Of a DNA stretch of 64,000 nt, positions 36,487 through 44,962 are shown one piece after another. Origin of the DNA: Tessaracoccus sp. MC1865 (GTDB lineage Bacteria; Actinomycetota; Actinomycetes; Propionibacteriales; Propionibacteriaceae); contig NZ_CP072596.1 of NCBI RefSeq assembly GCF_017815535.1, forward strand, positions 1,488,001 through 1,552,000. The letters run 5' to 3'. Made by a program: the position numbers and the translations under genes. The notes beneath the pieces are model-generated. The model saw only the letters and a list, made by a program, of their open reading frames with translations. It had not been told where the DNA came from and made no database searches. How positions within the stretch are numbered: position 1 is the first letter of the stretch; each line of letters begins with the position of its first letter.

Positions 36487-37214
36487 CAGATCCCCTCTTC
36501 CTCGCCACGTTCGACGACACCGTCCGGCCTGGCCAGCGCGTCGTCGTCATCGGCGATGAGGCCCACCACGCCGTCAGCGTGAAGCGGATCCTGACAGGGG
36601 AGAGCGTGATCCTCGCCAACGGCGAAGGACTCGGGGTGCGGGGCACGGTCGTGGACGCCGCGAAGCGTGAGCTCACGGTCGAGGTGACCGAGGTGTTCGA
36701 CGACGAGCCTCTCGCCCTGCGGTGGTGCGTCGTCCAGGCGCTGGCCAAGGGGGACCGCAGCGACCTTGCGGTGCAGATGGCCACGGAGCTGGGCACCCGG
36801 CGCATCCTGGCGTGGCAGGCGTCGCGCTCGATCGTGCGCTGGCAGGGTGACCGGGGATCCAAGGCGCTCGAACGCTGGCAGGCGACGGCGCGCGAGGCGG
36901 CCAAGCAGTCGCGCCGCTTCGCCGTCCCGGTGGTCGAGGCGGCCGCCACGGCGCAGGTCGTCGAGGCGATCCGTCAGGCGGACCTGGCCCTCGTGTTGCA
37001 CGAGGACGCCGCGTTGCACATCGCCCAGGTCGAACTTCCCGACGAGGGCATCGGCCTCGTCATCGTCGGTCCGGAGGGTGGCATCTCGCCGGAGGAGCTG
37101 GAGGCCTTCGTCGCGGCCGGTGCGCAGGCGGTGCTGATCAGCGACGGGGTGCTGCGCACCTCCACCGCCGCTGCGGTGGCGCTGGGCCAGCTCGACGTGC
37201 TGGCGCGCCGATGA
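36483..37214 (+). CDS. rsmE: 16S rRNA (uracil-1498-N3) methyltransferase RsmE
   Basis: A 243-residue SPOUT-family enzyme starting at GTG 36483 inside the dnaJ stop region. The N-terminal PUA-like domain has GQRVVVIGDEAHHAVSVKRI. The trefoil-knot SAM site is formed by VIVGPEGGISPEELEAF and LISDGVLRTSTAAAVAL. It methylates U1498 of 16S rRNA. It overlaps tgt by 4 nt (ATGA). The order hrcA-dnaJ-rsmE is standard in actinobacteria. Confidence 0.94.
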   Translation: MTDPLFLATFDDTVRPGQRVVVIGDEAHHAVSVKRILTGESVILANGEGLGVRGTVVDAAKRELTVEVTEVFDDEPLALRWCVVQALAKGDRSDLAVQMATELGTRRILAWQASRSIVRWQGDRGSKALERWQATAREAAKQSRRFAVPVVEAAATAQVVEAIRQADLALVLHEDAALHIAQVELPDEGIGLVIVGPEGGISPEELEAFVAAGAQAVLISDGVLRTSTAAAVALGQLDVLARR

Positions 37215-38431
37215 GCTTCTCGTTCGACGTCACCCACCGCCTTGACGGTGCCCCGGGGCGGGCTGGCGTCATTCACACTCCGCACGGCCCCATCGAGACC
37301 CCGGCGTTCATCGCCGTCGGTACCAAGGCCACGGTGAAGGCGGTCCTTCCCGAATCCGTCGCCGCCACCGGCGCGCAGGCCGTGTTGGCCAACGCCTACC
37401 ACCTGTACCTCCAGCCGGGCTCCGACATCGTCGACGAGGCCGGTGGCCTCGGCAGGTTCATGAACTGGCCCGGGCCGACCTTCACGGATTCCGGCGGGTT
37501 CCAGGTGATGAGCCTGGGCGCCGGCTTCAAGAAGGTGCTGGCCATGGACACCAGGGGGATGGTCGACGACGACGTCATCGCCGAGGGCAAGGAGCGCCGC
37601 GCCCACGTCGACGACGACGGCGTGACGTTCAAGTCGCACCTCAACGGCACCATGCACCGGTTCACCCCGGAGATCTCGATGCGTATCCAGCACGAGTTGG
37701 GTGCCGACATCATGTTCGCCTTCGACGAGCTGACCACGTTGATGAACACCCGCGGCTACCAGGAGGATTCCGTGGCGCGCACGCACGCCTGGGCGGTGCG
37801 CTGCCTGGCGGAACACGCGCGGCTGACCAGGGAACGCGCCGACAAGCCCTATCAGGCGCTGTTCGGCGTCATCCAGGGCGCCCAGTACGAGGACCTCCGA
37901 CGTCGGGCCGCCCAGGGCCTTGCGGCCCTGGAGGTGGACGGCCACGGCTTCGACGGCTTCGGCCTGGGTGGGGCGCTCGAGAAGGAGAACCTGGGGCAGA
38001 TCATCGGCTGGATGGTCGAGGAACTCCCCGAACGCAAGCCCCGCCACCTGCTGGGCATCTCCGAGCCGGACGACCTCTTCGCCGCCGTCGAGATGGGGGC
38101 CGACACGTTCGACTGCGTCAACCCGTCACGCGTGGCCCGCAATGCGGCCATCTACACCGCCGACGGGCGCTACAACGTCAACACCGCGGCCCACCGTCGC
38201 TCGTTCATCCCCCTGGAGGACGGCTGCGACTGCTACACCTGCACGCACTACACCCGGGCCTACCTGCACCACCTGTTCAAGGCCAAGGAGATGCTGGCGT
38301 CGACGCTGGCCACCATCCACAACGAACGGTTCACGGTGCGGTTGGTCGACACGCTGCGCCAGACGTTGAAGGACGGCTCGTTCCACGCCTTCCGTGACGA
38401 GTTCTTGGGCAGCTTCTACAGCGGTCGTTGA
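37211..38431 (+). CDS. tgt: Queuine tRNA-ribosyltransferase
   Basis: A 406-residue enzyme. The active-site segment TFTDSGGFQVMSLG holds D93. The zinc site is CDCYTC near residues 338-343 with the later H in THYTRAYLHHLF. It exchanges guanine 34 for a queuine precursor (preQ1 in most bacteria) in tRNAs with GUN anticodons. It ends the hrcA operon and converges with a queuosine-precursor transporter gene 15 bp away, which suggests a salvage pathway. Confidence 0.95.
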   Translation: MSFSFDVTHRLDGAPGRAGVIHTPHGPIETPAFIAVGTKATVKAVLPESVAATGAQAVLANAYHLYLQPGSDIVDEAGGLGRFMNWPGPTFTDSGGFQVMSLGAGFKKVLAMDTRGMVDDDVIAEGKERRAHVDDDGVTFKSHLNGTMHRFTPEISMRIQHELGADIMFAFDELTTLMNTRGYQEDSVARTHAWAVRCLAEHARLTRERADKPYQALFGVIQGAQYEDLRRRAAQGLAALEVDGHGFDGFGLGGALEKENLGQIIGWMVEELPERKPRHLLGISEPDDLFAAVEMGADTFDCVNPSRVARNAAIYTADGRYNVNTAAHRRSFIPLEDGCDCYTCTHYTRAYLHHLFKAKEMLASTLATIHNERFTVRLVDTLRQTLKDGSFHAFRDEFLGSFYSGR

Positions 38432-38446
38432 CCGCCGCCGGAACCC

Positions 38447-39136
38447 TCAGGCGACGTCGTCGTAGGAGGGTTCGTGGCGCTTCACGAGCTTGATCACCTG
38501 GTAGGTCACCGGCAGGAACACCACCTCGACCACCACCTTGTAGACGTAGCCCACCAGGATGTAGTTCAGCAGGGTGCCGCCGGTGATGATGCCGGCGAAG
38601 GCCACGGTGCAGAAGATGATGGTGTCTGCCGCCTCGCCCACCACTGTGGAGCCCAGGAGCCTGGCCCACAGGCCGCCCTCGCGGGTGCGCTGCTTGAGCT
38701 TGACCAGCACCCAGGCGTTGAGCAACTGCCCGGCGAGGTAGCCCAGGGCCGAGGCCAGCACGATCCGCGGCACGAAGCCCAGCACCGCCTCGAACGCCGC
38801 CTGGTTGCCCCAGTCCGCGGCCGGGGGAGCGGCGCCGACGACCAGGAAGGTCAGCGACGCCAGGATGGAGACGGAGAAGCCGATGAAGATCGCCCGCTTG
38901 GCGCCCCGCATGCCGTAGACCTCGGCCAGCACGTCGCCGATCACGTACGTGAGGGGGAACAGGAACGCGCCCCCGTCGGTGATGATCGGCAGGATGGGGA
39001 AGCCGAAGACCTCCACATCCGGGCCGAACTGGATGAGCTTGACCGCGGACACGTTGGAGATCAGCAGAAGCGCACAGAACAGGGCCACGACGATGTCGTA
39101 GACGCCGCGCTGGCGGGTCGCAAACTGTGCGCTCAT
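38447..39136 (-). CDS. Queuosine precursor transporter (YhhQ/QPTR family)
   Basis: A 229-residue protein with about six membrane helices. Family patterns include ALLLISNVSAVKLI, FLFPLTYVIGDVLAEVYG, LGYLAGQLLNAWVLVKLK and STVVGEAADTIIFC, which mark the VUT-1/YhhQ family. In E. coli YhhQ imports preQ0 and preQ1. ATG 39136 has GAGGA seven bases upstream, and TATAGT (complement of 39170-39175) is the probable -10. The location next to tgt supports queuosine salvage here. Confidence 0.93.
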   Translation of the reverse strand: MSAQFATRQRGVYDIVVALFCALLLISNVSAVKLIQFGPDVEVFGFPILPIITDGGAFLFPLTYVIGDVLAEVYGMRGAKRAIFIGFSVSILASLTFLVVGAAPPAADWGNQAAFEAVLGFVPRIVLASALGYLAGQLLNAWVLVKLKQRTREGGLWARLLGSTVVGEAADTIIFCTVAFAGIITGGTLLNYILVGYVYKVVVEVVFLPVTYQVIKLVKRHEPSYDDVA

Positions 39137-39228
39137 GGTCTGTTCCTCAAGGCTGGTCGGCACCCCGGAACTATATATCGCCCGCGCGTTTGTGCCCGCT
39201 CCCCGCCCGCTGGTGGCAAACTCAGTAC

Positions 39229-39663
39229 ATGGACGACATCACCGAGACGGTTCCTGAAGAATCAGTGCAGCTGGACCAACTCCAGCCGGACGACTCCTTG
39301 ATCTACCGCGGGGTCGACGACGTTCTGGATGAGGGTTACATCACGCCTGACGACTGGTCGCCCGCCATGGGCTTCGGCAACACCGCCGAAGAGATGCGGC
39401 AGGGCGAGACCATCGACATGCGGGTGAAGCAGGAGTTGCCGGACAGTACGCCGGAGCAGGACGAGCACTGGAACCCCGGCGACGAGCCGCGCGAAGTGGG
39501 CGGCGAACGCGCCGGCCGGCTGATGCGGGTCCAGGGGCCGGGTGGCAGCGAGACGCTCGGTGTCGACGTCGGCTTCAGCGGAGGTGCCGCCAGCGCCGAA
39601 GAGGCTGCGATGCACATCATCTCCGACGACGACGAGGATGACGCATCCTTGGACGTAGACTGA
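39229..39663 (+). CDS. DUF5709 family acidic protein
   Basis: A 144-residue strongly acidic protein. The pattern DDSLIYRGVDDVLDEGYITPDDW (about 21-43), followed by GNTAEEMRQGETIDMRVKQE and GERAGRL, matches the actinobacterial DUF5709 family. The C-terminus is a run of Asp and Glu (SDDDEDDASLDVD). The function is unknown. A CAAACT-like -10 lies six bases before the ATG. phoH follows after 47 bp. Confidence 0.8.
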   Translation: MDDITETVPEESVQLDQLQPDDSLIYRGVDDVLDEGYITPDDWSPAMGFGNTAEEMRQGETIDMRVKQELPDSTPEQDEHWNPGDEPREVGGERAGRLMRVQGPGGSETLGVDVGFSGGAASAEEAAMHIISDDDEDDASLDVD

Positions 39664-39710
39664 TGCATCGGCGCTGACCAGCCCATGTACCCACCGATCA
39701 AGGAACTGCC

Positions 39711-40709
39711 CTGAACAACAACTCTCTCGACCAGCAGCATGCCGTGCGTAACGTCGGGGTGCCCCCGTCGATCGACATGGTCAACCTCCTCGGCCCCCGC
39801 GACGAGTACCTGCGGATCCTTGAGGAGAACCTGGCCGCAGACCTGCATGTGCGGGGTGGGCAGGTGACCCTGTCGGGCAAGGCAGTCGACGTGGCGCAGG
39901 CCGCTGACGTCATCACCGAACTCGTCACCATCCTCCGCACCGGGCAGGGCCTCACGTCGGAGACCGTCGAACGGGTCCTCCAGATGGCGGACGAACCCAA
40001 CGCCACGGCCTCGGAGGTGCTCACCCAGAACATCATCTCCTCGCGTGGCCGCACCGTCCGTCCCAAGACGCTCAACCAGAAGCGGTATGTGGACGCCATC
40101 GACCAGCACACCGTCGTGTTCGGCATCGGGCCCGCCGGCACCGGCAAGACCTACCTCGCCATGGCGAAGGCCGTGCAGGCGCTGCAGGCCAAAGAGGTCA
40201 GCCGCATCATCCTGACCCGCCCGGCCATCGAGGCCGGCGAGCGGCTCGGCTTCCTCCCCGGAACCCTGAACGACAAGATCGACCCGTACCTGCGGCCGCT
40301 CTATGACGCGCTCCACGACATGGTGGACGCAGAATCGGTGCCCAAGCTGTTCACCTCCGGCACCGTCGAGGTCGCCCCGCTTGCCTACATGCGCGGCCGC
40401 ACGCTCAACGACGCGTTCATCATCCTCGACGAGGCCCAGAACACGTCGATGGAACAGATGAAGATGTTCCTCACCAGGCTCGGCTTCAACTCGAAGATCG
40501 TCGTCACCGGCGACATCACCCAGGTGGACCTGCCCGGCGGCATCAAGAGCGGCCTCCGCGGGGTCCAGCACGTCCTGGACGGGGTGGAGGACATCGAGTT
40601 CTGCACCCTGACCAACCGCGACGTCGTCCGCCACAAGCTCGTCGGCCGGATCGTGGCCGCCTACGACCAGTTCGAGAGCCTGGCCACGGAGCGGAGGCGC
40701 GCGCAGTGA
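39711..40709 (+). CDS. phoH: PhoH-like ATPase (PhoL), probable CTG start
   Basis: A PhoH-family protein of about 332 residues. Walker A is IGPAGTGKTYLAMAKAV, and ILDEAQNTSMEQMKMFLTRLG plus VTGDITQVDLP are Walker B and sensor elements. A KH-like N-terminal domain comes first (ENLAADLHVRGGQVTLSGKA). It is linked to YbeY in rRNA maturation. AAGGA at 39700-39704 lies six bases before CTG 39711, giving N-terminus MNNNSLDQQHAVRNVG. The next in-frame start, GTG 39744, has no Shine-Dalgarno. CTG is therefore preferred, although rare. Confidence 0.88.
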   Translation: MNNNSLDQQHAVRNVGVPPSIDMVNLLGPRDEYLRILEENLAADLHVRGGQVTLSGKAVDVAQAADVITELVTILRTGQGLTSETVERVLQMADEPNATASEVLTQNIISSRGRTVRPKTLNQKRYVDAIDQHTVVFGIGPAGTGKTYLAMAKAVQALQAKEVSRIILTRPAIEAGERLGFLPGTLNDKIDPYLRPLYDALHDMVDAESVPKLFTSGTVEVAPLAYMRGRTLNDAFIILDEAQNTSMEQMKMFLTRLGFNSKIVVTGDITQVDLPGGIKSGLRGVQHVLDGVEDIEFCTLTNRDVVRHKLVGRIVAAYDQFESLATERRRAQ

Positions 40710-41167
40710 TCGACCTGAACAACGAATCCGGCGCCGAGGCCGACGAACTGGGCCTGATCGAACTGGCTCGCTTCGCGCTCGACAAACTGCGGATCCATCC
40801 GCAGGCGGACCTGTCGATCGTCCTCGTCGATGAGGAGACGATGGCGCAGTACCACGAGCGGTTCATGGACCTCCCCGGCCCCACGGACGTGATGAGCTTC
40901 CCCATGGACGAGCTCCGGGCGCCGGATGAAGACGAGGAGCCGCCGCTGGGCCTCCTCGGCGACATCGTGCTGTGCCCGCAGGTGACGGCGCGCCAAGCTG
41001 CGGACAACGGACGCGAGCCTGACGCGGAGGCGGAGTACCTGCTCATCCACGGCCTGCTGCACCTGCTGGGCCACGACCACGCGGAGCCGGAGGAGAAGGC
41101 CGTCATGTTCGGGCTCAACGACCGGATCATCGCCGCCTGGGAATTGGCACGGCCCGGACGCTCCTGA
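40706..41167 (+). CDS. ybeY: rRNA maturation endoribonuclease YbeY
   Basis: A 153-residue protein starting at GTG 40706, overlapping the phoH stop (GTGA). The zinc motif H-x3-H-x5-H is H115, H119 and H125 in IHGLLHLLGHDH. The pattern PTDVMSFPMDE (about 59-69) is the other signature. YbeY processes 16S rRNA 3' ends and takes part in ribosome quality control. The phoH-ybeY-CNNM-era order is conserved, here split by an APC permease gene. Confidence 0.96.
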   Translation: MIDLNNESGAEADELGLIELARFALDKLRIHPQADLSIVLVDEETMAQYHERFMDLPGPTDVMSFPMDELRAPDEDEEPPLGLLGDIVLCPQVTARQAADNGREPDAEAEYLLIHGLLHLLGHDHAEPEEKAVMFGLNDRIIAAWELARPGRS

Positions 41168-41210
41168 GAGGCTGGGGCCGACGTCCCGTTGGCGACCCTC
41201 AGGAGTAGCG

Positions 41211-42464
41211 ATGTCCACCCGGCCTCACGCCCGGTCCGAGTTGAAGCGCAGCCTGGGGCTGTGGGATGCGATCGCCATCGGGGTGGCCTCAATGGTGGGC
41301 GCCGGCGTCTTCGTCGTCTGGTCACCCGCAGCCGCTGCGGCGGGCGACCTGCTGCTCGTCTCCCTGGTGATCGCCTCGGTGGTCGCCTGGGCCAACGCCA
41401 CGTCGTCGGCGCAACTGGCTGCGCAGTACCCGGCCGCCGGCGGCACGTACGTCTACGGGCGTGAGCGGCTGGGGGAGTGGCCCGGCTACCTGGCCGGGTG
41501 GAGCTTCGTCATCGGCAAGACCGCCTCGGTGGCCGCCATGGCGCTCGCCTTCGCCGCCTACCTGGCGCCCCAGGGCTGGGAGAAGCCGGTTGCTGTGGGT
41601 GCCGTCTGGGCCCTCGTCGTCGTCAACCTCCTCGGCGTGAGCCGCACGGCCCAGGTGGCCAAGGTGCTCGCCTCGCTGGCACTGATCGGGATCTTCACCG
41701 CGCTCGGGGTGGCGTGGTTCGGAGGCCGGGGCACGGCCACGTTCGGGTGGGCGGACATCGACGGCAGCCCCTACGGCGTGCTGCAGGCGGCGGGCCTGCT
41801 CTTCTTCGCCTTCGCCGGCTATGCACGCATCGCCACCATGGGCGAGGAGGTGCGCGACCCGGGGCGCACCATCGGCAGGGCGATCATCACGGCGCTCATC
41901 ATCGTGCTGCTGCTCTACGCCGTCGTCGCCGTATCGCTGCTGACCTGGGTCGGGCCGGAGGCGGTGGCGGCCTCCAGCGCGCCGCTCTCGTTGCTGGCCA
42001 CCGCGTATCCCGTCGCCTCGGGCATCCTCACGGGGGGAGCCGCAGCCGCCATCGCCGGGGCGCTCCTGGGGCTGCTGTCCGGCATCGGCCGTACGTTCCT
42101 GGCCATGTCTCGTGAGGGTGACCTACCACGGTTCTTCGACCACACACATCCCCGCACGAAGGTGCCGCACCGCATCGAACTGCTGCTCGGAGTCGTCGTC
42201 AGCGTGGTGGTCCTGGTGGCGGATCTGCGCGGCGCCATCGGCTTCTCGTCGTTCGGCGTGCTGCTCTACTACTTCGTCGCGAACGTCTCTGCCTACACGC
42301 AGGACTCTGAGCACCGCCGGTACCGCAGGGCCTGGCAGGTCGTGGGGGCGCTGCTGTGCCTGGTGCTGGTGGCCACGTTGCCCTGGCCGTCGGTGCTGGG
42401 CGGGTTGGTCGTCCTGGCTGTCGGAGTGATGTGGCGCCTGCTGCGGCCACGAGCGCTGCGTTAG
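41211..42464 (+). CDS. APC-family amino acid permease
   Basis: A 417-residue protein with about eleven to twelve hydrophobic segments. Signatures include GLWDAIAIGVASMVGAGVFV (TM1 of the APC fold with the G-x-G break) and GRTFLAMSREGDLPRFF. The substrate is unknown. CAGGAG lies seven bases before the ATG. It is inserted between ybeY and the CNNM gene, so it is probably a later acquisition to the conserved operon (inference). Confidence 0.88.
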   Translation: MSTRPHARSELKRSLGLWDAIAIGVASMVGAGVFVVWSPAAAAAGDLLLVSLVIASVVAWANATSSAQLAAQYPAAGGTYVYGRERLGEWPGYLAGWSFVIGKTASVAAMALAFAAYLAPQGWEKPVAVGAVWALVVVNLLGVSRTAQVAKVLASLALIGIFTALGVAWFGGRGTATFGWADIDGSPYGVLQAAGLLFFAFAGYARIATMGEEVRDPGRTIGRAIITALIIVLLLYAVVAVSLLTWVGPEAVAASSAPLSLLATAYPVASGILTGGAAAAIAGALLGLLSGIGRTFLAMSREGDLPRFFDHTHPRTKVPHRIELLLGVVVSVVVLVADLRGAIGFSSFGVLLYYFVANVSAYTQDSEHRRYRRAWQVVGALLCLVLVATLPWPSVLGGLVVLAVGVMWRLLRPRALR

Positions 42465-42477
42465 ACTCCAACGCACC

Positions 42478-42519
42478 ATGAATTGTCTTCCGAGTGAGCG
42501 AGTTGATCGAATCCCGTGA
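42478..42519 (+). CDS. 13-codon upstream ORF coupled to the CNNM/CorC gene
   Basis: An ATG at 42478 opens MNCLPSERVDRIP and stops at TGA 42517-42519, which overlaps the GTG start of the next gene (GTGA). A TAGACT -10 element at 42462-42467 lies ten bases upstream, so this would be the first ORF on the transcript. The downstream gene lacks its own Shine-Dalgarno, so translation of this peptide may deliver ribosomes to it. Confidence 0.45.
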   Translation: MNCLPSERVDRIP

Positions 42520-43826
42520 CGCAGTCCGAATGGATTGAACTGGGCATTGCCCTCCTCTGCGCTATCGGCGCGTCGCTGCTGGCTGCGGTTGAGACCGCGC
42601 TGAGCGTCATCACCAAGTCGCGGGCCGAGCGGCTCGTGGAAGAAGACGTGCGCGGCGGCGACCGCATCCTCCTCATCACCCAGGACCCGGCCCCCACCAT
42701 CAACGCCGTCATGTTCGCGCGGATGGCGCTGGAGATCAGCTCCATCGTGGTGGCCACCATCGTCATGTTCACCCAGTTCGAGGTGGACTGGCAGCGGGCA
42801 CTGGCCACGATCGCGATCATGCTGGTGGTGTCGTTCATCCTCTGGGGCGTGGCACCCCGCACCATCGGTCGCCAGAAGCCGGAGGCGACGCTTCGTGCCT
42901 TCGGCCCGGTGATCAGCGCCCTGACCACTGTGCTGGGCCCCGTCGCCCAACTCATGGTGTACCTCGGCAACGCGCTGACCCCCGGACGGGGGTACGCTGA
43001 CGGCCCGTTCGCCACGGAGGCCGAGCTACGCGATCTCGTCGACATGGCCCAGGCGCACGACCTCATCGAGGCCGGCGAATCGAAGATGATCCACTCGGTC
43101 TTCGAACTGGGCGACACCATCGTCAAGGAAGTCATGGTGCCCCGCACCGACGTCGTCTTCGTCACCCGCGACAAAACGCTGCGCCAACTCCTGTCACTGG
43201 CCCTGCGCTCGGGCTTCTCTCGGATCCCGGTCATCGGGGAGAGCCTCGACGACGTGCTGGGGGTGGCCTACCTGAAGGATGTGGCCAAGCGCATCCACGA
43301 CTTCCCGGACGCCGAACGGCTGGAGACGGTGGGCGACATCATGCGCCCCGCAGCCTTCTGCCCGGATTCGAAGCCCGTGAGCGAGCTCCTGCGGGAGATG
43401 CAGCTCAGCCATTCCCACCTCGTGATGGTGATCGACGAGTTCGGCGGCACCGCAGGACTGGCCACCATCGAGGACATCCTCGAGGAGATCGTCGGCGAGA
43501 TCGTCGACGAATACGACCACGACACCCCTGCCGTCACTGAGCTGGGGGAGGGTCGCTACCGGATCTCCTCGCGGTTGCCGCTCGACGAACTCGGAGCCCT
43601 GTTCGGCGTCGACCTCGAGGACGACGAGGTCGAGACCGCCGGGGGCCTCATGGCAAAGCTTCTCAACCTCGTCCCGATCCCCGGCTCACGCGCCGTCGTC
43701 GGCGACCTTGAACTCGTCGCCGACCGCGCCGTCGGCCGCCGCCACCAGATCGGCACCGTGCTCGTGCGCCGTCTGAGCCGCGACGAACTGGACCACCACA
43801 TTCCCCAGGAGAACACAGATGACTGA
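42516..43826 (+). CDS. CNNM/CorC-type membrane protein (hemolysin family)
   Basis: A 436-residue protein. The N-terminal CNNM (DUF21) domain has four membrane segments, and VETALSVITKSRAERLVEE and MFARMALEISSIVVATIVM are visible. Two CBS domains follow (VPRTDVVFVTRDKTLRQLL and MRPAAFCPDSKPVSELLREMQ), then VMVIDEFGGTAGLATIEDILEEIVGEI and a C-terminal CorC_HlyC domain. Such proteins are implicated in magnesium or cobalt efflux. GTG 42516 has no Shine-Dalgarno and is overlapped by the stop of a 13-codon ORF. It overlaps era by 8 nt. Confidence 0.9.
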   Translation: MTQSEWIELGIALLCAIGASLLAAVETALSVITKSRAERLVEEDVRGGDRILLITQDPAPTINAVMFARMALEISSIVVATIVMFTQFEVDWQRALATIAIMLVVSFILWGVAPRTIGRQKPEATLRAFGPVISALTTVLGPVAQLMVYLGNALTPGRGYADGPFATEAELRDLVDMAQAHDLIEAGESKMIHSVFELGDTIVKEVMVPRTDVVFVTRDKTLRQLLSLALRSGFSRIPVIGESLDDVLGVAYLKDVAKRIHDFPDAERLETVGDIMRPAAFCPDSKPVSELLREMQLSHSHLVMVIDEFGGTAGLATIEDILEEIVGEIVDEYDHDTPAVTELGEGRYRISSRLPLDELGALFGVDLEDDEVETAGGLMAKLLNLVPIPGSRAVVGDLELVADRAVGRRHQIGTVLVRRLSRDELDHHIPQENTDD

Positions 43827-44745
43827 CTCAACCTTCCGCTCCGGCTTTGCCTGCTTCGTGGGCCGGCCCAACGCGGGCAAGTCGACGCTGACCAACGCGC
43901 TCGTCGGCCAGAAGATCGCCATCGCCTCCAGCAAGCCCCAGACCACCCGGCACGTCGTGCGCGGCATCGTCACCCGTGACGACGGCCAGCTGATCCTGAT
44001 CGACACCCCGGGGCTGCACAAGCCGCGCACGCTGCTCGGCCAGCGACTGAACGACCTCGTCTACGAGACGTGGGGTTCGGTCGACATCGTGGGTGTCTGC
44101 CTCCCGTGTGACCAGCGCATCGGTCCCGGCGACAAGTTCATCATCGGCGAGATCGCCCAACTCCAGCGCAAGCCGAAGCTGGTGGCCCTGGCAACCAAGA
44201 CCGACCTGGTGAACCCCCAGCGCATCCTGTCGCACCTGGTCGACATCGCCGCGGTCGCGGAGGAACTCGGCATCGAATGGTCAGAGGTGGTGCCCTGCTC
44301 CGCCACGGAGGGCGACCAGCTCGACGTCGTGCGGGACTCGCTCATCGGCCTGCTGCCCGAGGGCCCGCAGTTCTACCCCGACGGTGAGATCACCGACGAG
44401 CCCACGGAGACACTCATGGCGGAGCTGATCCGCGAAGCGGCCCTCGAGGGGGTGCGGGAGGAACTGCCCCACTCGATCGCCGTGACGATCGACGAGATCC
44501 TCCCCCGGGCGGACCGGCCCGAGGACAAGCCCTTGACCGATGTCTTCGCCACCATCGTGGTGGAACGCGATTCCCAGAAGGGCATCATCATCGGCCATCG
44601 GGGCGCACGGTTGAAGGAGATCGGCACCACGGCCCGCGAACAGATCAACCGGCTCCTGGGCACGCGCGTGCACCTCAACCTGCACGTCAAAGTGCTCAAG
44701 GAATGGCAACGCGACGCGAAACACCTCAACCGTCTGGGTTTCTGA
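43819..44745 (+). CDS. era: GTPase Era
   Basis: A 308-residue protein. The GTPase domain has FVGRPNAGKST (G1), IDTPGLHKPR (G3) and a TKTD in place of NKxD (G4), which is the actinobacterial form. The C-terminal KH domain contains VVERDSQKGIIIGHRGARLKEIG. Era binds the 16S rRNA 3' end and helps 30S assembly, working alongside YbeY. It is the last gene of the conserved set before a weak terminator. Confidence 0.96.
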   Translation: MTDSTFRSGFACFVGRPNAGKSTLTNALVGQKIAIASSKPQTTRHVVRGIVTRDDGQLILIDTPGLHKPRTLLGQRLNDLVYETWGSVDIVGVCLPCDQRIGPGDKFIIGEIAQLQRKPKLVALATKTDLVNPQRILSHLVDIAAVAEELGIEWSEVVPCSATEGDQLDVVRDSLIGLLPEGPQFYPDGEITDEPTETLMAELIREAALEGVREELPHSIAVTIDEILPRADRPEDKPLTDVFATIVVERDSQKGIIIGHRGARLKEIGTTAREQINRLLGTRVHLNLHVKVLKEWQRDAKHLNRLGF

Positions 44746-44754
44746 ACCGAAATC

Positions 44755-44772
44755 GCTCAGCTTGCACTGAGC
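44755..44772 (+). terminator. Hairpin after era
   Basis: GCTCAG (44755-44760) pairs with CTGAGC (44767-44772) around CTTGCA, ten bases after the era stop. A modest AGATTGTT run follows. It is a weak rho-independent terminator at most. Confidence 0.45.
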
Positions 44773-44804
44773 AGATTGTTCAAGAGCCACGCTAAAGCGG
44801 TCAA

Positions 44805-44910
44805 GCGATCGCAAGTGCGCAGGCGGCCTGTTCATTACCCTGTTAACGGTAACTATTTGGTTACGGCGTGGTGTTCTTGGCTGGCCGGCCGGGGTTCATG
44901 TTCCTAGTAT
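44805..44910 (+). promoter_or_regulatory. Promoter and probable operators of the sugar ABC operon
   Basis: The 217 bp between era and the binding-protein gene hold several small repeats. GCGATCGC lies near 44806. GTAAC-TATTTG-GTTAC at 44849-44864 is an inverted repeat, adjoining GTTAACGGTAAC. TAGTAT at 44905-44910 is a credible -10. These suit control by a LacI- or ROK-type sugar repressor, which is not encoded in this window. The operator assignment is inference. Confidence 0.4.
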
Positions 44911-44962
44911 CAACACAAACAACCGCACCGGTTGACCTTGACCTTAAGGAAAGGACACACAC

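Noticed and set aside
44803-44815. GCGATCGC near 44806 as an attachment site or origin element.
   Set aside because: It is a single 8-bp palindrome with no integrase, direct repeat or DnaA-box cluster nearby. An operator role is more likely.
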